A stretch of 64,000 nt of DNA from Bacteroidaceae bacterium (GCA_902362595.1 CABIXF010000001.1:62001-126000), one strand, 5' to 3'. Counted from the first letter of the stretch, positions 8,042-18,031 are shown. The notes: generated from the letters alone by a model not told the origin. Translations and numbers: made by a program.

Positions 8042-8959
8042 TTATTCTCCCACTTCCTCAATTCCCATTACTTCCATTACGCCTGCATACTCAGCTGCAA
8101 AACCCTCGGAAGAAGGGCCCTGGATGCGGACTTTTAGTTTGGCAGGTATGGCTGTATAGGGTTTTGCATCGGAAGGAAGAGTTGCTTCATAGCGCTTCTT
8201 CAGCTCGCCCAACTTGTCAACAACCCAATAGGCTGTAGTGTCTGCATCGGGAGTGAAGCTGTAGGCTTCGTGTCCCATGATAAGTTGTCCGTGGAGTACC
8301 TGAATGGAGTCGAATAGCTGGATGCTCTGCTCATCAAACAAAGGCATATCTTGTCCCACCTCAACGAAGACTGCTTTCTGGGGATGGGTGTGGAATACCT
8401 CGAAATAACGTGCTCCGCTGTTGCCTACTCCCCAGCCATGGCAAGTAAAGGGCACGGGTTCGTGCTGGCCGCGGTCTGCCAGTTTTTTCGCTGACTTCCC
8501 GGTAGGCTCCAGAATGTAGCGAGTTACTCCAGCACGGTTGGATTTTACTTCACGGAAATCGCAGGTCAGGCTGTCCGTCCAGTTCTTATCCATGAGAATA
8601 CGTGGGTGAGACTGCAGGAACGGGATAAGTGAATGGATGTCCTTGCCCGGTATATCCAATATCTGAATAACCGGGTCCGAAGTTTGTTTGTGGCCATTTT
8701 CCATGCGTTCTATGCGTGCACCCGGAATAGAAGCGTCGGTGAGGATACGTAGGTTTTCGTTGCATTGTGCCCATAGCCGTAAACCGGCTCCCGTGACAGT
8801 CTGCCACTGGAAGCCTTCGTAGCCTTCTCTGGAGGGGCTTTCGGGGAACACTTCACTTTGTTCCGTCTGAATGCCGGAGTTTCCGGCTTGTTTTTTAGAC
8901 GACGGATTGCAGGCTGTCAATAGGCAAAGACCTGCCAAAGGGATAAGAATTCTTTTCAT
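8042..8959 (-). CDS. Lipoprotein of unknown function
   Basis: The product has 305 residues and a clear lipoprotein signal (LLTACNPSS, Cys17), so it is anchored in the outer membrane or faces the periplasm. After a Ser/Glu-rich linker there is one globular domain without a motif I recognise. It has a conserved-looking central part with HGWGVGNSGARYFEVF and an acidic C-terminus. It is the last gene of a three-gene minus-strand cluster with an antiporter and another lipoprotein, 24 bases after the antiporter gene. The function is unknown. Confidence 0.75.
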   Translation of the reverse strand: MKRILIPLAGLCLLTACNPSSKKQAGNSGIQTEQSEVFPESPSREGYEGFQWQTVTGAGLRLWAQCNENLRILTDASIPGARIERMENGHKQTSDPVIQILDIPGKDIHSLIPFLQSHPRILMDKNWTDSLTCDFREVKSNRAGVTRYILEPTGKSAKKLADRGQHEPVPFTCHGWGVGNSGARYFEVFHTHPQKAVFVEVGQDMPLFDEQSIQLFDSIQVLHGQLIMGHEAYSFTPDADTTAYWVVDKLGELKKRYEATLPSDAKPYTAIPAKLKVRIQGPSSEGFAAEYAGVMEVMGIEEVGE

Positions 8960-8983
8960 GATTAATATTTATAACAAGGTTCT

Positions 8984-9949
8984 TTATTGTTGTGAAATAA
9001 GGAAGGCCGTGTAAGCGATGTAACATGCGACTAACAGTCCTCCTTCTATGCGGGTGATGGTCCGTTTCTTAAAGAACCAGCCCACCAGCCAGAACAGAAT
9101 GGAAGAGCCTACCAGAACAGCCATGTCGATGTTGTTGATATTTCCCATAGGGAGAGGAGACAGGCTTGCACTACATCCTAGTACAAAGAATACATTGAAC
9201 AGGTTGCTGCCGATGACATTTCCAATGGCAATGCCCGGATTCTTTTTCAAGGCCGCCGTGACGGAAGTTGCCAGTTCCGGCAAGGAGGTACCTCCGGCTA
9301 CCAGTGTAAGTCCGATGATGGAGTCGCTGACACCTAATGAACGGGCAATACCGCTGGCACCGTCTACAAAAAATTGTCCGCCAAAGATCAATCCGGCCAG
9401 TCCTCCTATAATATATAGGGCTGATTTCCATGCCGGCAGTTCCTTCACCTTCTGTTCTTCGCCACCATCTTCGTTCCCATTGCGGGCGATGGCAAAAGTA
9501 TAACGCATAAAAATAAGGAAGAAACCTAATAGTACCAGTCCGTCTATCCGGCTGATGATGTCCCGGCTTCCTCCGTCGAGTATGCAGTCGTTGGCAAAGC
9601 AGGTAAGTACCAGTGCAGAAAGAATGACCAGCGGAATTTCCTTGTTCATAGTGCCCTGTCCCACTTGTATGGGGAGAACCAGAGCGGTGCATCCGATAAT
9701 CATCAATACATTGAAGATATTACTTCCCACCACGTTACCGATAGCCATTTCAGCACTTCCCTGTAATGAGGAGAATACGCTGATAACCAGTTCAGGAGTA
9801 GAGGTCCCGAAGGCTACGATGGTTAATCCGATAACCAGGTCGGAGATACGAAAACGTTTGGCTACAGAGGCTGCTCCGTCGGTCAGTCCGTTGGCTCCTA
9901 TTAAAATTAAAGCTAATCCGCCGATTAATAAAAGTAGATTCATCCACAT
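8984..9949 (-). CDS. Calcium/sodium antiporter, YrbG/CaCA family
   Basis: The 321-residue membrane protein has two homologous halves of about five helices each. Each half carries the alpha-repeat signature of the CaCA superfamily: FGTSTPELVIS with GNVVGSNIFNVL in the first half, and GGTSLPELATS with GNVIGSNLFNV in the second. The acidic residues in the PEL motifs bind the cation. The protein exchanges cations across the inner membrane. It lies between two lipoprotein genes in the same orientation with short gaps, so the three are probably cotranscribed. Confidence 0.93.
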   Translation of the reverse strand: MWMNLLLLIGGLALILIGANGLTDGAASVAKRFRISDLVIGLTIVAFGTSTPELVISVFSSLQGSAEMAIGNVVGSNIFNVLMIIGCTALVLPIQVGQGTMNKEIPLVILSALVLTCFANDCILDGGSRDIISRIDGLVLLGFFLIFMRYTFAIARNGNEDGGEEQKVKELPAWKSALYIIGGLAGLIFGGQFFVDGASGIARSLGVSDSIIGLTLVAGGTSLPELATSVTAALKKNPGIAIGNVIGSNLFNVFFVLGCSASLSPLPMGNINNIDMAVLVGSSILFWLVGWFFKKRTITRIEGGLLVACYIAYTAFLISQQ

Positions 9950-9961
9950 ACGATACTGTTT

Positions 9962-10909
9962 TTAGTTTTTTTCTGTTAGCTGGAACGTTTTTCCGTCTGT
10001 ACTACGTGTCAGTGTAGCTTCTTTTCCTTTGCCACGCAAATCGAGAATGGTATTCTTGTAACCGTAACCTGAGGCTGTGCGGTACTGAGAGAGCAACATG
10101 TATTGTCCGTCCAAGCAAACTTCAGCGAGGGCTTCATGCGGATAGAATGCCACAGGGATTTCTGTGTTTTCTGCAGTAAGGAAGGACGTTTCTATTTTTT
10201 TGTCGGTTCCGTGTGTGCTATAAAGCAGTCGCCCTCTTCTGGATACAATCCAGGAGTCTGCACAGGCTTGCACCTGATAGGTGTCGTCGTCTTCTACGTT
10301 CCAGACTGCAATGCCGTCAGGGCGTACACGGCGGTTGAGTATGACTTTGGTGTCAGGCAAGAAGACTTCTACCTTTGAAGAATCAGTTGCAAACACTAAA
10401 AAGCCGGCTTGGGTTGCCAGGCTGTCGGTGGAAGAGAGTACTTTTTGTCCTGTCTCAAAAATCCGGATGTCTTTTTGTAATACGTCCGACCAGGTGTATC
10501 CCGTAGAAGCCTTGTCTGTTCCGACTAAAGGCGCTGATTCCGGCTGGCGTACATACTTTATTTGATAATCGGCCCCTTTGCGGAGGGTGAGAGTATCTTG
10601 TTGCAAAGACAGAATGGCCAGTGTATCTGAGAATGAGATTGTCTGTCCGTTACCGATACTTTTTCCGCTCAGTACAAGCTGTCTGTCCGACAGAAGCTGC
10701 CAGCTTTCATATTGCAGAGTGGCCATGCCGATGGAGGAGGCTTTTCCTTCCTTGGCCAGTGTCATTCCTTGTACGAAGTTGGATGAAGGAGGAAGTATTT
10801 CTGTCCAGTTACCCAACAAGTCTGTTTCATTTACAGCAGTTTTCGGACTGCATGCTATCAAACCTCCCAGAAAGAGAGGTAAGGCGATTTGTTTCATTTG
10901 TTTTTTCAT
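9962..10909 (-). CDS. Lipoprotein with lipocalin-like N-terminal region
   Basis: The ATG at 10909 is preferred over one at 10957, because it places the lipoprotein signal (PLFLGGLIACSPK) at the N-terminus. The product then has 315 residues. The region after the lipobox (LLGNWTEILPPSSNFVQGM, then alternating beta strands) resembles the lipocalin-like fold found in many Bacteroides lipoproteins. The C-terminal half is also rich in beta strands. It is the first gene of the cluster with the antiporter and the second lipoprotein. No catalytic motif is visible and the function is unknown. Confidence 0.75.
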   Translation of the reverse strand: MKKQMKQIALPLFLGGLIACSPKTAVNETDLLGNWTEILPPSSNFVQGMTLAKEGKASSIGMATLQYESWQLLSDRQLVLSGKSIGNGQTISFSDTLAILSLQQDTLTLRKGADYQIKYVRQPESAPLVGTDKASTGYTWSDVLQKDIRIFETGQKVLSSTDSLATQAGFLVFATDSSKVEVFLPDTKVILNRRVRPDGIAVWNVEDDDTYQVQACADSWIVSRRGRLLYSTHGTDKKIETSFLTAENTEIPVAFYPHEALAEVCLDGQYMLLSQYRTASGYGYKNTILDLRGKGKEATLTRSTDGKTFQLTEKN

Positions 10910-11082
10910 GGTGATATGTTTTTGTTTATAATGCAGTGATATAGGCTTATACTGCATGTATCACAACTCTTTTTATGGTTACAATAAGTGCAAATATACA
11001 AATTACTTTAAGTTTCCAAGGTAATAACGGTTTATAGGTTATAAAAATGCACGATTCTCCTCCTTTTTTGCATGATTAATAG

Positions 11083-11113
11083 TTGTATGTGATACACTAA
11101 TTCCCTATCTTTG
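11083..11113 (+). promoter_or_regulatory. Bacteroides-type promoter for the GH43-GH51 genes
   Basis: TTG (11083-11085), 20 bases, then TATCTTTG (11106-11113) fits the -33/-7 consensus. The start codon at 11139 follows after 25 bases. Confidence 0.8.
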
Positions 11114-11138
11114 CATCAAACGTTAACATATAAAGTAT

Positions 11139-13061
11139 ATGAGAAACAGAATCCTGTCTTTATTGTTTTTACTTCCGTTTATTTCGGAATCGTTGTCTGC
11201 CGCACTGGTGGACGAAAAAGATTATGTAGCTTATTTGTTCACTTATTTTACGGGAAACCACATCAGTGAAGAAGCTGTGTACTATGGAGTAAGTATGGAT
11301 GGTTATACTTACTATGCGTTGAACAACAACAAACCGGTGATTGATTCAAAGGTCATCAGCTCTACGGGTGGTGTGCGCGACCCTCACATTCTGAGAGGGG
11401 AAGACGGCCAGACGTTCTACATGGTAGTAACCGACATGGTTTCCGACAACGGATGGGATTCCAACCGGGCCATGGTGCTGTTGAAATCGACAGACTTGGT
11501 TAACTGGTCACATTCTGTTGTAAATATACAGAAGCGCTATCCGGGACAGGAAAAGCTGAAACGGGTATGGGCTCCCCAGACTATCTTTGACAAGGAAGCC
11601 GGGAAATACATGGTCTATTTCTCCATGCAGTATGCCGGTGGTCCGGATGTCATCTATTATGCTTATGCCAACGACGATTTTACCGATTTGGAAGGAGAGC
11701 CGAAACCGCTTTTCATCCCGTCGAACAAGACTTCTTGCATTGATGGAGACATTGTGTATAAAGATGGAGTATATCACCTTTTTTATAAGACTGAAGGAAA
11801 CGGCAACGGCATCAAGGTAGCGACGACCCGTGCGTTGACTTCCGGAAAGTGGGAAGAACAGCCGGATTACAAGCAGCAGACCAAAGAAGCTGTGGAAGGT
11901 GCTGGTACGTTCAAGTTGATTGGACAGGATAAATACATTCTGATGTATGATGTCTATATGAAAGGGGCTTACCAGTTTACGGAAACCACCGACCTGAAGC
12001 ATTTTAAGGTGATAGACCATGCAGTGAAGATGAATTTTCATCCGCGTCACGGAACCATCATCCCGATTACCCGTGCCGAACTGAAACGTATCACGGACGA
12101 GTGGGGCAAGCCTGCCGAGCTGGGCGAATTGCCGGTCAATCCTGCATTGCCGGGATTCCATGCCGACCCCGAAGTGCTGTATTCTCATCAGACACAGCGT
12201 TATTACATCTATTCTACCACCGACGGACAGCCCGGATGGGGAGGATGGTATTTCACCGTATTCTCTTCTGCCGACCTGAAGGACTGGCAGTATGAAGGAG
12301 TGATGCTGGATTTGCGTTCGCCGCAGGTACCATGGGCCAACGGAAATGCCTGGGCACCGGCCATTGAGGAAAAACTGATTGACGGAAAATACAAATATTT
12401 CTTCTATTACAGTGGCAATCCGAACGACGATTCTGGTAAGAAAATCGGAGTTGCTGTAGCCGATTCACCGGTAGGTCCTTTCAAGGATATGGGCAAACCC
12501 ATTGTGACGGATTCTCCGGTAGGACATGGACAGCAAATTGATGTGGATGTGTTCACTGATCCGGTATCAGGTAAGTCTTATCTGTACTGGGGCAACGGAT
12601 ACATGGCCGGTGCGGAACTGAACGACGACATGGTATCCATCAAGAAGGAAACCCTGAAGGTGCTGACTCCGAAGGGAGGGACACTGAAAGATTATGCGTA
12701 CCGTGAAGCTCCCTATGTGTTCTATCGTCAGGGTACTTACTACTTCATGTGGTCGGTCGACGATACGGGTTCAGCCAACTATCATGTGGCTTACGGTACG
12801 TCGGATTCTCCGCTGGGACCGATTAAGGTGGCCAAAGACCCGGTGGTGCTGATACAAGATCCATCACAGGAAATCTATGGGACAGCACACAACTCTGTAG
12901 TACGTAAACCTGGGACCGATGAATGGTATATCGTGTACCATCGCATCAACAAGAATTACCTGAATCCGGACAAAGGGCCGGGGGTACACCGCGAAGTATG
13001 TATCGACCGGATGGAATTCAACGCCGACGGTACGATTCAGCGCGTGAAAGTCTCCAAATAA
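11139..13061 (+). CDS. Double GH43 glycoside hydrolase, likely alpha-L-arabinofuranosidase or related
   Basis: The 640-residue secreted protein (signal peptide about 1-21) consists of two consecutive five-bladed GH43 propellers. The first has the general-base motif GGVRDPH (Asp81), the middle Asp in CIDGDIVY and a probable acid in VEGAGTF. The second has FHADPEV, DVDVFTD and the acid in REAPYVF, followed by GTAHNSVV near the C-terminus. Both catalytic sets look complete. GH43 enzymes remove arabinofuranose, xylose or galactose from plant polysaccharides. With GH51 and GH35 next to it, arabinan or arabinogalactan is the likely target. It is separated from the GH51 gene by 24 bases and cotranscribed with it. 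Confidence 0.88.
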   Translation: MRNRILSLLFLLPFISESLSAALVDEKDYVAYLFTYFTGNHISEEAVYYGVSMDGYTYYALNNNKPVIDSKVISSTGGVRDPHILRGEDGQTFYMVVTDMVSDNGWDSNRAMVLLKSTDLVNWSHSVVNIQKRYPGQEKLKRVWAPQTIFDKEAGKYMVYFSMQYAGGPDVIYYAYANDDFTDLEGEPKPLFIPSNKTSCIDGDIVYKDGVYHLFYKTEGNGNGIKVATTRALTSGKWEEQPDYKQQTKEAVEGAGTFKLIGQDKYILMYDVYMKGAYQFTETTDLKHFKVIDHAVKMNFHPRHGTIIPITRAELKRITDEWGKPAELGELPVNPALPGFHADPEVLYSHQTQRYYIYSTTDGQPGWGGWYFTVFSSADLKDWQYEGVMLDLRSPQVPWANGNAWAPAIEEKLIDGKYKYFFYYSGNPNDDSGKKIGVAVADSPVGPFKDMGKPIVTDSPVGHGQQIDVDVFTDPVSGKSYLYWGNGYMAGAELNDDMVSIKKETLKVLTPKGGTLKDYAYREAPYVFYRQGTYYFMWSVDDTGSANYHVAYGTSDSPLGPIKVAKDPVVLIQDPSQEIYGTAHNSVVRKPGTDEWYIVYHRINKNYLNPDKGPGVHREVCIDRMEFNADGTIQRVKVSK

Positions 13062-13085
13062 AATTTTTATTAAATCTGCTTACTT

Positions 13086-15572
13086 ATGAAACACCTGACA
13101 CACTTGGCAGCTTTGTGCGTCTGCCTTACCAGCCTTCCTGTATCGGCCCACGTGCAGGAAGTGATGAATGAACCGGATTCAGTCTACTTGTTCTCGTATG
13201 CCACCGTGAAAGATGCGGGGCGCAGCGGGTTGAAACTGGCGTGGAGCCCGGATGCCGACCGTTGGTTCAGTATCGGCAATGGATATGGGTATGTGAGATG
13301 CGATTACGGAACCTGGGGAGCCGAGAAGCGTATGCTGAATCCTCATCTGACGCGGGATGCAAAAGGCGTGTGGCATTGCGCCTGGCAGTTGAACGAAAGC
13401 GGAAAGGAGTGGGGACAGGCCACTTCGCCCGACTTGATGAAATGGAATCCGCAGACGTATTACCTGCAGACGCCGGGAGAAGGAACTGGAATCCGGGGAA
13501 GTGAAACCCGCAAGAAAGCGGTTGTGGACGGTGTAGTAGAACAAGGATATATGCAGAAAGTGGCCTGGGAGGAAGTGGACCGACTGTTGAAGTTCGTGGA
13601 CTACCGGGCTTACAGAGACCAGTTGCACAATGAACGGACGGAACAGGATGGCCAGCGTTTTGCCGGGTTGGCTCCTGTATCCTTGCAGCTGACAATCCGT
13701 CCGGAAGAAGCCAAGCCTATCAGTGACAAACTGATGGGGATTTTCTTTGAAGACATCAATTATGGAGCTGATGGCGGACTTTATGCCGAATTGGTGCAGA
13801 ACCGTGATTTTGAATATTCTTCGAAAGACGGGGCCCCTCAAGGATTTGACAGTGGTTATGCCTGGAGTATATGGGAGAACGGGCAGTCGTCGGCTGTACA
13901 GGTAGCCACGGAGCATCCTTTGCATGCCAACAATCCGCATTATGTGGTATTGCAGGCCAAACCGGGAATTTCTCTCCGCAATACAGGCTTCGACGGGATT
14001 ACGTTGAAGAAAGGCGAAAAGTATGACTTCTCTCTCTTTGCTTCTATGCCCGAGGGCAGTAAGGGTGGAAAGATAGTGGTGCGTTTGCTGAATGCCCAAG
14101 GCAAGGAAGTGGCACAGTCTTCCGTAAAGGTAAAGGCGGGCGACTGGAAGAAGCAGACTGCGGTATTGACGGCACAGGCAGATGTGGATGCGGCTGTACT
14201 TTCACTGGAACCGGAGTTGACCGGGGAGTTACATCTGGATATGATTTCACTCTTCCCGCAAAAGACCTTCAAAGGACGCAAGAACGGGTTGAGAGCTGAT
14301 TTGGCTCAGACATTGGCCGACTTACATCCTCGTTTTATGCGTTTTCCGGGCGGTTGTGTGGCCCATGGAAATGGCATTGACAATATTTACCGTTGGAAAA
14401 ATTCTGTCGGTCCGCTGGAAGCCCGCAAGCCGATGCGGAACTTGTGGGGATATCATCAGACACTGGGACTAGGCTATTTTGAATATTTCCAGTTCTGTGA
14501 AGACATCGGGGCTGAACCGTTGCCAGTCCTGGCGGCTGGAGTGCCCTGCCAGAATTCAGCCTGCATTCCGGGCAAGCCTTTGAGCGGTGGACAGCAGGGA
14601 GGCATCCCCATGGAAGAAATGGGTGCCTACGTGCAGGACATCCTGGACTTGATTGAATATGCCAACGGCGACCCAAAGACCAACAAATGGGCCAAGATGC
14701 GTGCCGAAGCCGGACATCCGAAGCCGTTCAACCTGAAATACATCGGCATCGGCAATGAAGATTTGATTACCCCGATTTTTGAAGAACGCTTTGAGATGAT
14801 TTTCAAGGCCATCAAGGAAAAATATCCGGAGATTACTGTGATTGGTACGGTAGGTCCTTTCTATGAAGGTTCAGACTACGAAGCGGGATGGAAATTTGCC
14901 TCTCGTCTGCAGGTACCGATGGTGGACGAACACTATTATAATACACCGGGTTGGTTTATCAACAACCAGGATTTTTATGACTGTTACGACCGTTCCAAAC
15001 CCAAAGTATACCTGGGAGAATATGCCGCTCACTTGCCCGGTCGTCCGAACAACATCGAGACAGCCTTGGCTGAGGCCTTGTACCTGACGTCCGTTGAACG
15101 GAACGGCGATGTGGTATCCATGACTTCGTATGCACCGTTGCTGGCCAAGGAAGGGCATACGCAGTGGAATCCGGATTTGATTTATTTCAACAACAAGGAA
15201 GTGAAACCGACTGTGGGTTATTACACCCAGCAACTTTACGGTCAGAATGCCGGTGATACGTATCTGCCGGCCGACCGGAAGATAGATAACTCCCGTCAGG
15301 ATGTACAGCGTAGAATCGGTACGTCGGTGGTGCGCGATAGCAAGACGGGCGATGTGATTGTGAAGCTGGTCAACCTGCTGCCGGTTCCGGTCAAGACTCA
15401 ACTGAACGGGCTGACATTGCAGGATGGACAGGCTACGCTGCATGTGCTCTCCGGAGTTCCGACCGACCAGCAGGCTCGTCCTGTGAAGAAAGAAATCGCG
15501 GTGGCAGATTTGTCTCAATATGAAATGCCTGCCTATTCGTTGAGCGTGATTCGAATCCATGCTGCAAAATGA
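13086..15572 (+). CDS. GH51 alpha-L-arabinofuranosidase with GH43-like N-terminal segment
   Basis: The product has 828 residues with a signal peptide (about 1-20). Residues 25-170 look like one or two blades of a GH43 propeller (AWSPDADRWF, then ATSPDLMKWNPQTYYLQ) rather than a known GH51 accessory domain. A CBM4-like beta-sandwich region follows (about 235-390), then the GH51 TIM barrel. Glu558 in GIGNED is the expected acid/base and Glu645 in YLGEYA the nucleophile. The end is the usual C-terminal beta domain. GH51 removes terminal arabinofuranose. The gene sits 24 bases after the double GH43 gene. Confidence 0.93.
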   Translation: MKHLTHLAALCVCLTSLPVSAHVQEVMNEPDSVYLFSYATVKDAGRSGLKLAWSPDADRWFSIGNGYGYVRCDYGTWGAEKRMLNPHLTRDAKGVWHCAWQLNESGKEWGQATSPDLMKWNPQTYYLQTPGEGTGIRGSETRKKAVVDGVVEQGYMQKVAWEEVDRLLKFVDYRAYRDQLHNERTEQDGQRFAGLAPVSLQLTIRPEEAKPISDKLMGIFFEDINYGADGGLYAELVQNRDFEYSSKDGAPQGFDSGYAWSIWENGQSSAVQVATEHPLHANNPHYVVLQAKPGISLRNTGFDGITLKKGEKYDFSLFASMPEGSKGGKIVVRLLNAQGKEVAQSSVKVKAGDWKKQTAVLTAQADVDAAVLSLEPELTGELHLDMISLFPQKTFKGRKNGLRADLAQTLADLHPRFMRFPGGCVAHGNGIDNIYRWKNSVGPLEARKPMRNLWGYHQTLGLGYFEYFQFCEDIGAEPLPVLAAGVPCQNSACIPGKPLSGGQQGGIPMEEMGAYVQDILDLIEYANGDPKTNKWAKMRAEAGHPKPFNLKYIGIGNEDLITPIFEERFEMIFKAIKEKYPEITVIGTVGPFYEGSDYEAGWKFASRLQVPMVDEHYYNTPGWFINNQDFYDCYDRSKPKVYLGEYAAHLPGRPNNIETALAEALYLTSVERNGDVVSMTSYAPLLAKEGHTQWNPDLIYFNNKEVKPTVGYYTQQLYGQNAGDTYLPADRKIDNSRQDVQRRIGTSVVRDSKTGDVIVKLVNLLPVPVKTQLNGLTLQDGQATLHVLSGVPTDQQARPVKKEIAVADLSQYEMPAYSLSVIRIHAAK

Positions 15573-15638
15573 GGGAAGTGATTGATTCTTATCTTGCTTT
15601 TGACAGATTTTTGGTAGTTTAATATAGAAGGAAAGGTC

Positions 15639-15646
15639 TATATTTG
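15639..15646 (+). promoter_or_regulatory. -7 box upstream of the GH35 gene
   Basis: TATATTTG matches TAnnTTTG 25 bases before the chosen GH35 start codon. No good TTG is seen 19-21 bases upstream. The box shows that an in-frame TTG at 15644 cannot be the start. Confidence 0.65.
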
Positions 15647-15670
15647 CCTCAAACATTAATGACGTATATC

Positions 15671-18031
15671 ATGAAATACAAACACACGTTATGGGGCGTA
15701 GGCCTTTCTTTATTGTTCTCTTTGGGGATACTTTCGGCTTCAGCAGCTTCTCCGGCAGGAGAGGAAACTGTCGCAAAAGAAGCATTTGCCGTAGGTAAGG
15801 GAACATTTCTGTTAAACGGAAAGCCTTTTGTGGTAAAGGCAGCGGAAGTGCATTATCCGCGTATTCCGGAACCTTATTGGGAACAGCGTATTCTTTCTTG
15901 TAAAGCATTGGGCATGAATACGCTTTGTCTGTATGTCTTTTGGAACTTGCATGAACAGCATCCGGGAGAGTTCGATTTCTCAGGCAACAAGGACATTGCC
16001 AAGTTCTGCCGTCTGGCACAAAAACACGGAATGTATGTCATCGTACGTCCGGGACCTTACGTTTGTGCGGAATGGGAAATGGGCGGACTGCCTTGGTGGT
16101 TGCTGAAGAAGAAAGATGTACAGCTGCGTACACTCGACCCTTATTATATGGAGCGGGTCGGTATCTTTATGAATGAGGTGGGCAAACAGCTGGCCGATTT
16201 ACAGATTTCCCGCGGGGGAAACATCATCATGGTACAGGTGGAAAATGAATACGGTTCGTATGGCATCAACAAGCCTTACGTATCGGCCATCCGTGATATC
16301 GTGAAGAAGGCGGGTTTCACCGACGTGCCTCTTTTCCAGTGTGATTGGAGTTCTAACTTCACCAACAATGCCTTGGATGATTTGCTGTGGACGGTCAACT
16401 TTGGTACGGGTGCCAACATTGACGAGCAGTTCAAGAAACTGAAATCGTTGCGTCCGGAAACACCGATGATGTGCAGCGAGTTCTGGAGCGGTTGGTTCGA
16501 TCACTGGGGACGGAAACATGAAACCCGTGATGCGGCTACCATGGTGAGTGGCATCAAGGACATGCTGGACCGGAACATCTCGTTCAGTTTGTATATGACC
16601 CACGGAGGTACAACCTTCGGCTGGTGGGGTGGTGCCAACAACCCGGCTTATTCAGCCATGTGCAGTTCATACGATTACGACGCGCCGATCAGTGAGGCCG
16701 GATGGACTACTCCGAAATATTTCCAGTTGCGCGACTTGTTGAAGCAATATCTTCCGGAAGGAGAAACTCTGCCTGAACCTCCGGCTGCGTATCCGGTGAT
16801 TTCCGTACCGGCCATTACAGACTGGAAGGTGGCTCCGTTGTTCAATAATCTGCCGCAGCCTAAGCAGTCGGAAGATATTCAGCCGATGGAAATGTTCGAT
16901 CAGGGCTGGGGAACGATTTTGTATCGTACGACCTTGAAAGAAGATGTGAAAGGTATCCTGCACATCGACGAAGTACACGACTGGGCACAGGTATTTGCCA
17001 ATGGTAAACTGTTGGGACGGCTGGACCGTCGTCACGGAGAATTTACCTTGCCGCTGACGGAAACCTTGAAAAAAGGTACTCAACTGGATATCCTGGTAGA
17101 AGCCATGGGACGTGTGAACTTCGACAAATCTATCCACGACCGGAAAGGTATTACCAAGAAGGTAGAGGTGGTTAATGGTGACCAGGTACAGGAACTGAAA
17201 GGCTGGACAGTATATAACCTTCCTCCTTTCTATGAATTTGTGAGTCAGAAAAACTATCAGGCTGGAAAACCGGTAGACGGTCCGGCTTACTATAAAGCGA
17301 CTTTCCATTTGGACAAGACAGGCGATACCTTCCTGGACATGCAGACCTGGGGAAAAGGTATGGTTTGGGTCAACGGCCATGCCATGGGACGTTTCTGGGA
17401 AATCGGTCCGCAGCAGACACTATATATGCCGGGATGCTGGCTGAAGGAAGGCGACAATGAAATCATCGTGCTCGATTTGAAGGGCCCGGCCGAAGCCAAA
17501 GTGGTCGGCGTGGAAAAACCGATTTTGGATATGTTGCGTGAAAAGGCTCCGGAAACCCACCGTAAAGACGGTCAGAATCTGAACCTGAAAGCCGAAAAGC
17601 CGGTGATGACGGGTACGTTCAAGGCAGGCAACGGCTGGCAGGAAGTTCGTTTTGAAAAACCGGCAGCCGGACGCTATTTCTGCCTGGAAGGCGTTTCCAA
17701 CTATGACGGTACCAACATTGCCGCTGTGGCCGAAATGGATGTGCTGGGTGAGGACGGAAAACCGGTTTCTCGTGAAAACTGGAAGATTGTTTATGCCGAC
17801 AGCGAAGAAACCCGCAGCGGAAACCGTACCGCCGACAAGGTGTTCGACCTGCAGGAAAGTACCTTCTGGCAGACAGTAGACAATACCGCTTATCCGCATC
17901 AGATTGTCATTGATTTAGGAAAAGAATACAAGGTGACAGGTTTTCGTATGTTACCTCGCGCGGAAGCCGGTACACCAGGTTTGATAAAGGATTACAGAGT
18001 ATATGTAAAGAAAACAGACTTTACATATTGA
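15671..18031 (+). CDS. GH35 beta-galactosidase with C-terminal F5/8-type domain
   Basis: From the ATG at 15671 the product has 786 residues and begins with a signal peptide (KYKHTLWGVGLSLLFSLG, then SASAAS). An ATG at 15659 is possible. The GH35 barrel carries Glu193 in VENEYG (acid/base) and Glu270 in MCSEFWSGW (nucleophile), with the family motif EMGGLPWWLL. Beta-sandwich domains follow, and the last 130 residues fit a discoidin (F5/8 type C, CBM32-like) domain. It removes terminal beta-galactose, probably from galactan side chains. It has its own promoter and a strong terminator, downstream of the GH43-GH51 pair. Confidence 0.93.
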   Translation: MKYKHTLWGVGLSLLFSLGILSASAASPAGEETVAKEAFAVGKGTFLLNGKPFVVKAAEVHYPRIPEPYWEQRILSCKALGMNTLCLYVFWNLHEQHPGEFDFSGNKDIAKFCRLAQKHGMYVIVRPGPYVCAEWEMGGLPWWLLKKKDVQLRTLDPYYMERVGIFMNEVGKQLADLQISRGGNIIMVQVENEYGSYGINKPYVSAIRDIVKKAGFTDVPLFQCDWSSNFTNNALDDLLWTVNFGTGANIDEQFKKLKSLRPETPMMCSEFWSGWFDHWGRKHETRDAATMVSGIKDMLDRNISFSLYMTHGGTTFGWWGGANNPAYSAMCSSYDYDAPISEAGWTTPKYFQLRDLLKQYLPEGETLPEPPAAYPVISVPAITDWKVAPLFNNLPQPKQSEDIQPMEMFDQGWGTILYRTTLKEDVKGILHIDEVHDWAQVFANGKLLGRLDRRHGEFTLPLTETLKKGTQLDILVEAMGRVNFDKSIHDRKGITKKVEVVNGDQVQELKGWTVYNLPPFYEFVSQKNYQAGKPVDGPAYYKATFHLDKTGDTFLDMQTWGKGMVWVNGHAMGRFWEIGPQQTLYMPGCWLKEGDNEIIVLDLKGPAEAKVVGVEKPILDMLREKAPETHRKDGQNLNLKAEKPVMTGTFKAGNGWQEVRFEKPAAGRYFCLEGVSNYDGTNIAAVAEMDVLGEDGKPVSRENWKIVYADSEETRSGNRTADKVFDLQESTFWQTVDNTAYPHQIVIDLGKEYKVTGFRMLPRAEAGTPGLIKDYRVYVKKTDFTY

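Noticed and set aside
7925..8137. Small frame of 70 residues on the plus strand
   Set aside because: It reads through the palindrome array and the 3' end of the lipoprotein gene, so it is a chance frame.
15644..15670. TTG start codon for the GH35 protein
   Set aside because: It lies inside the predicted -7 promoter box, so it would not be part of the messenger.
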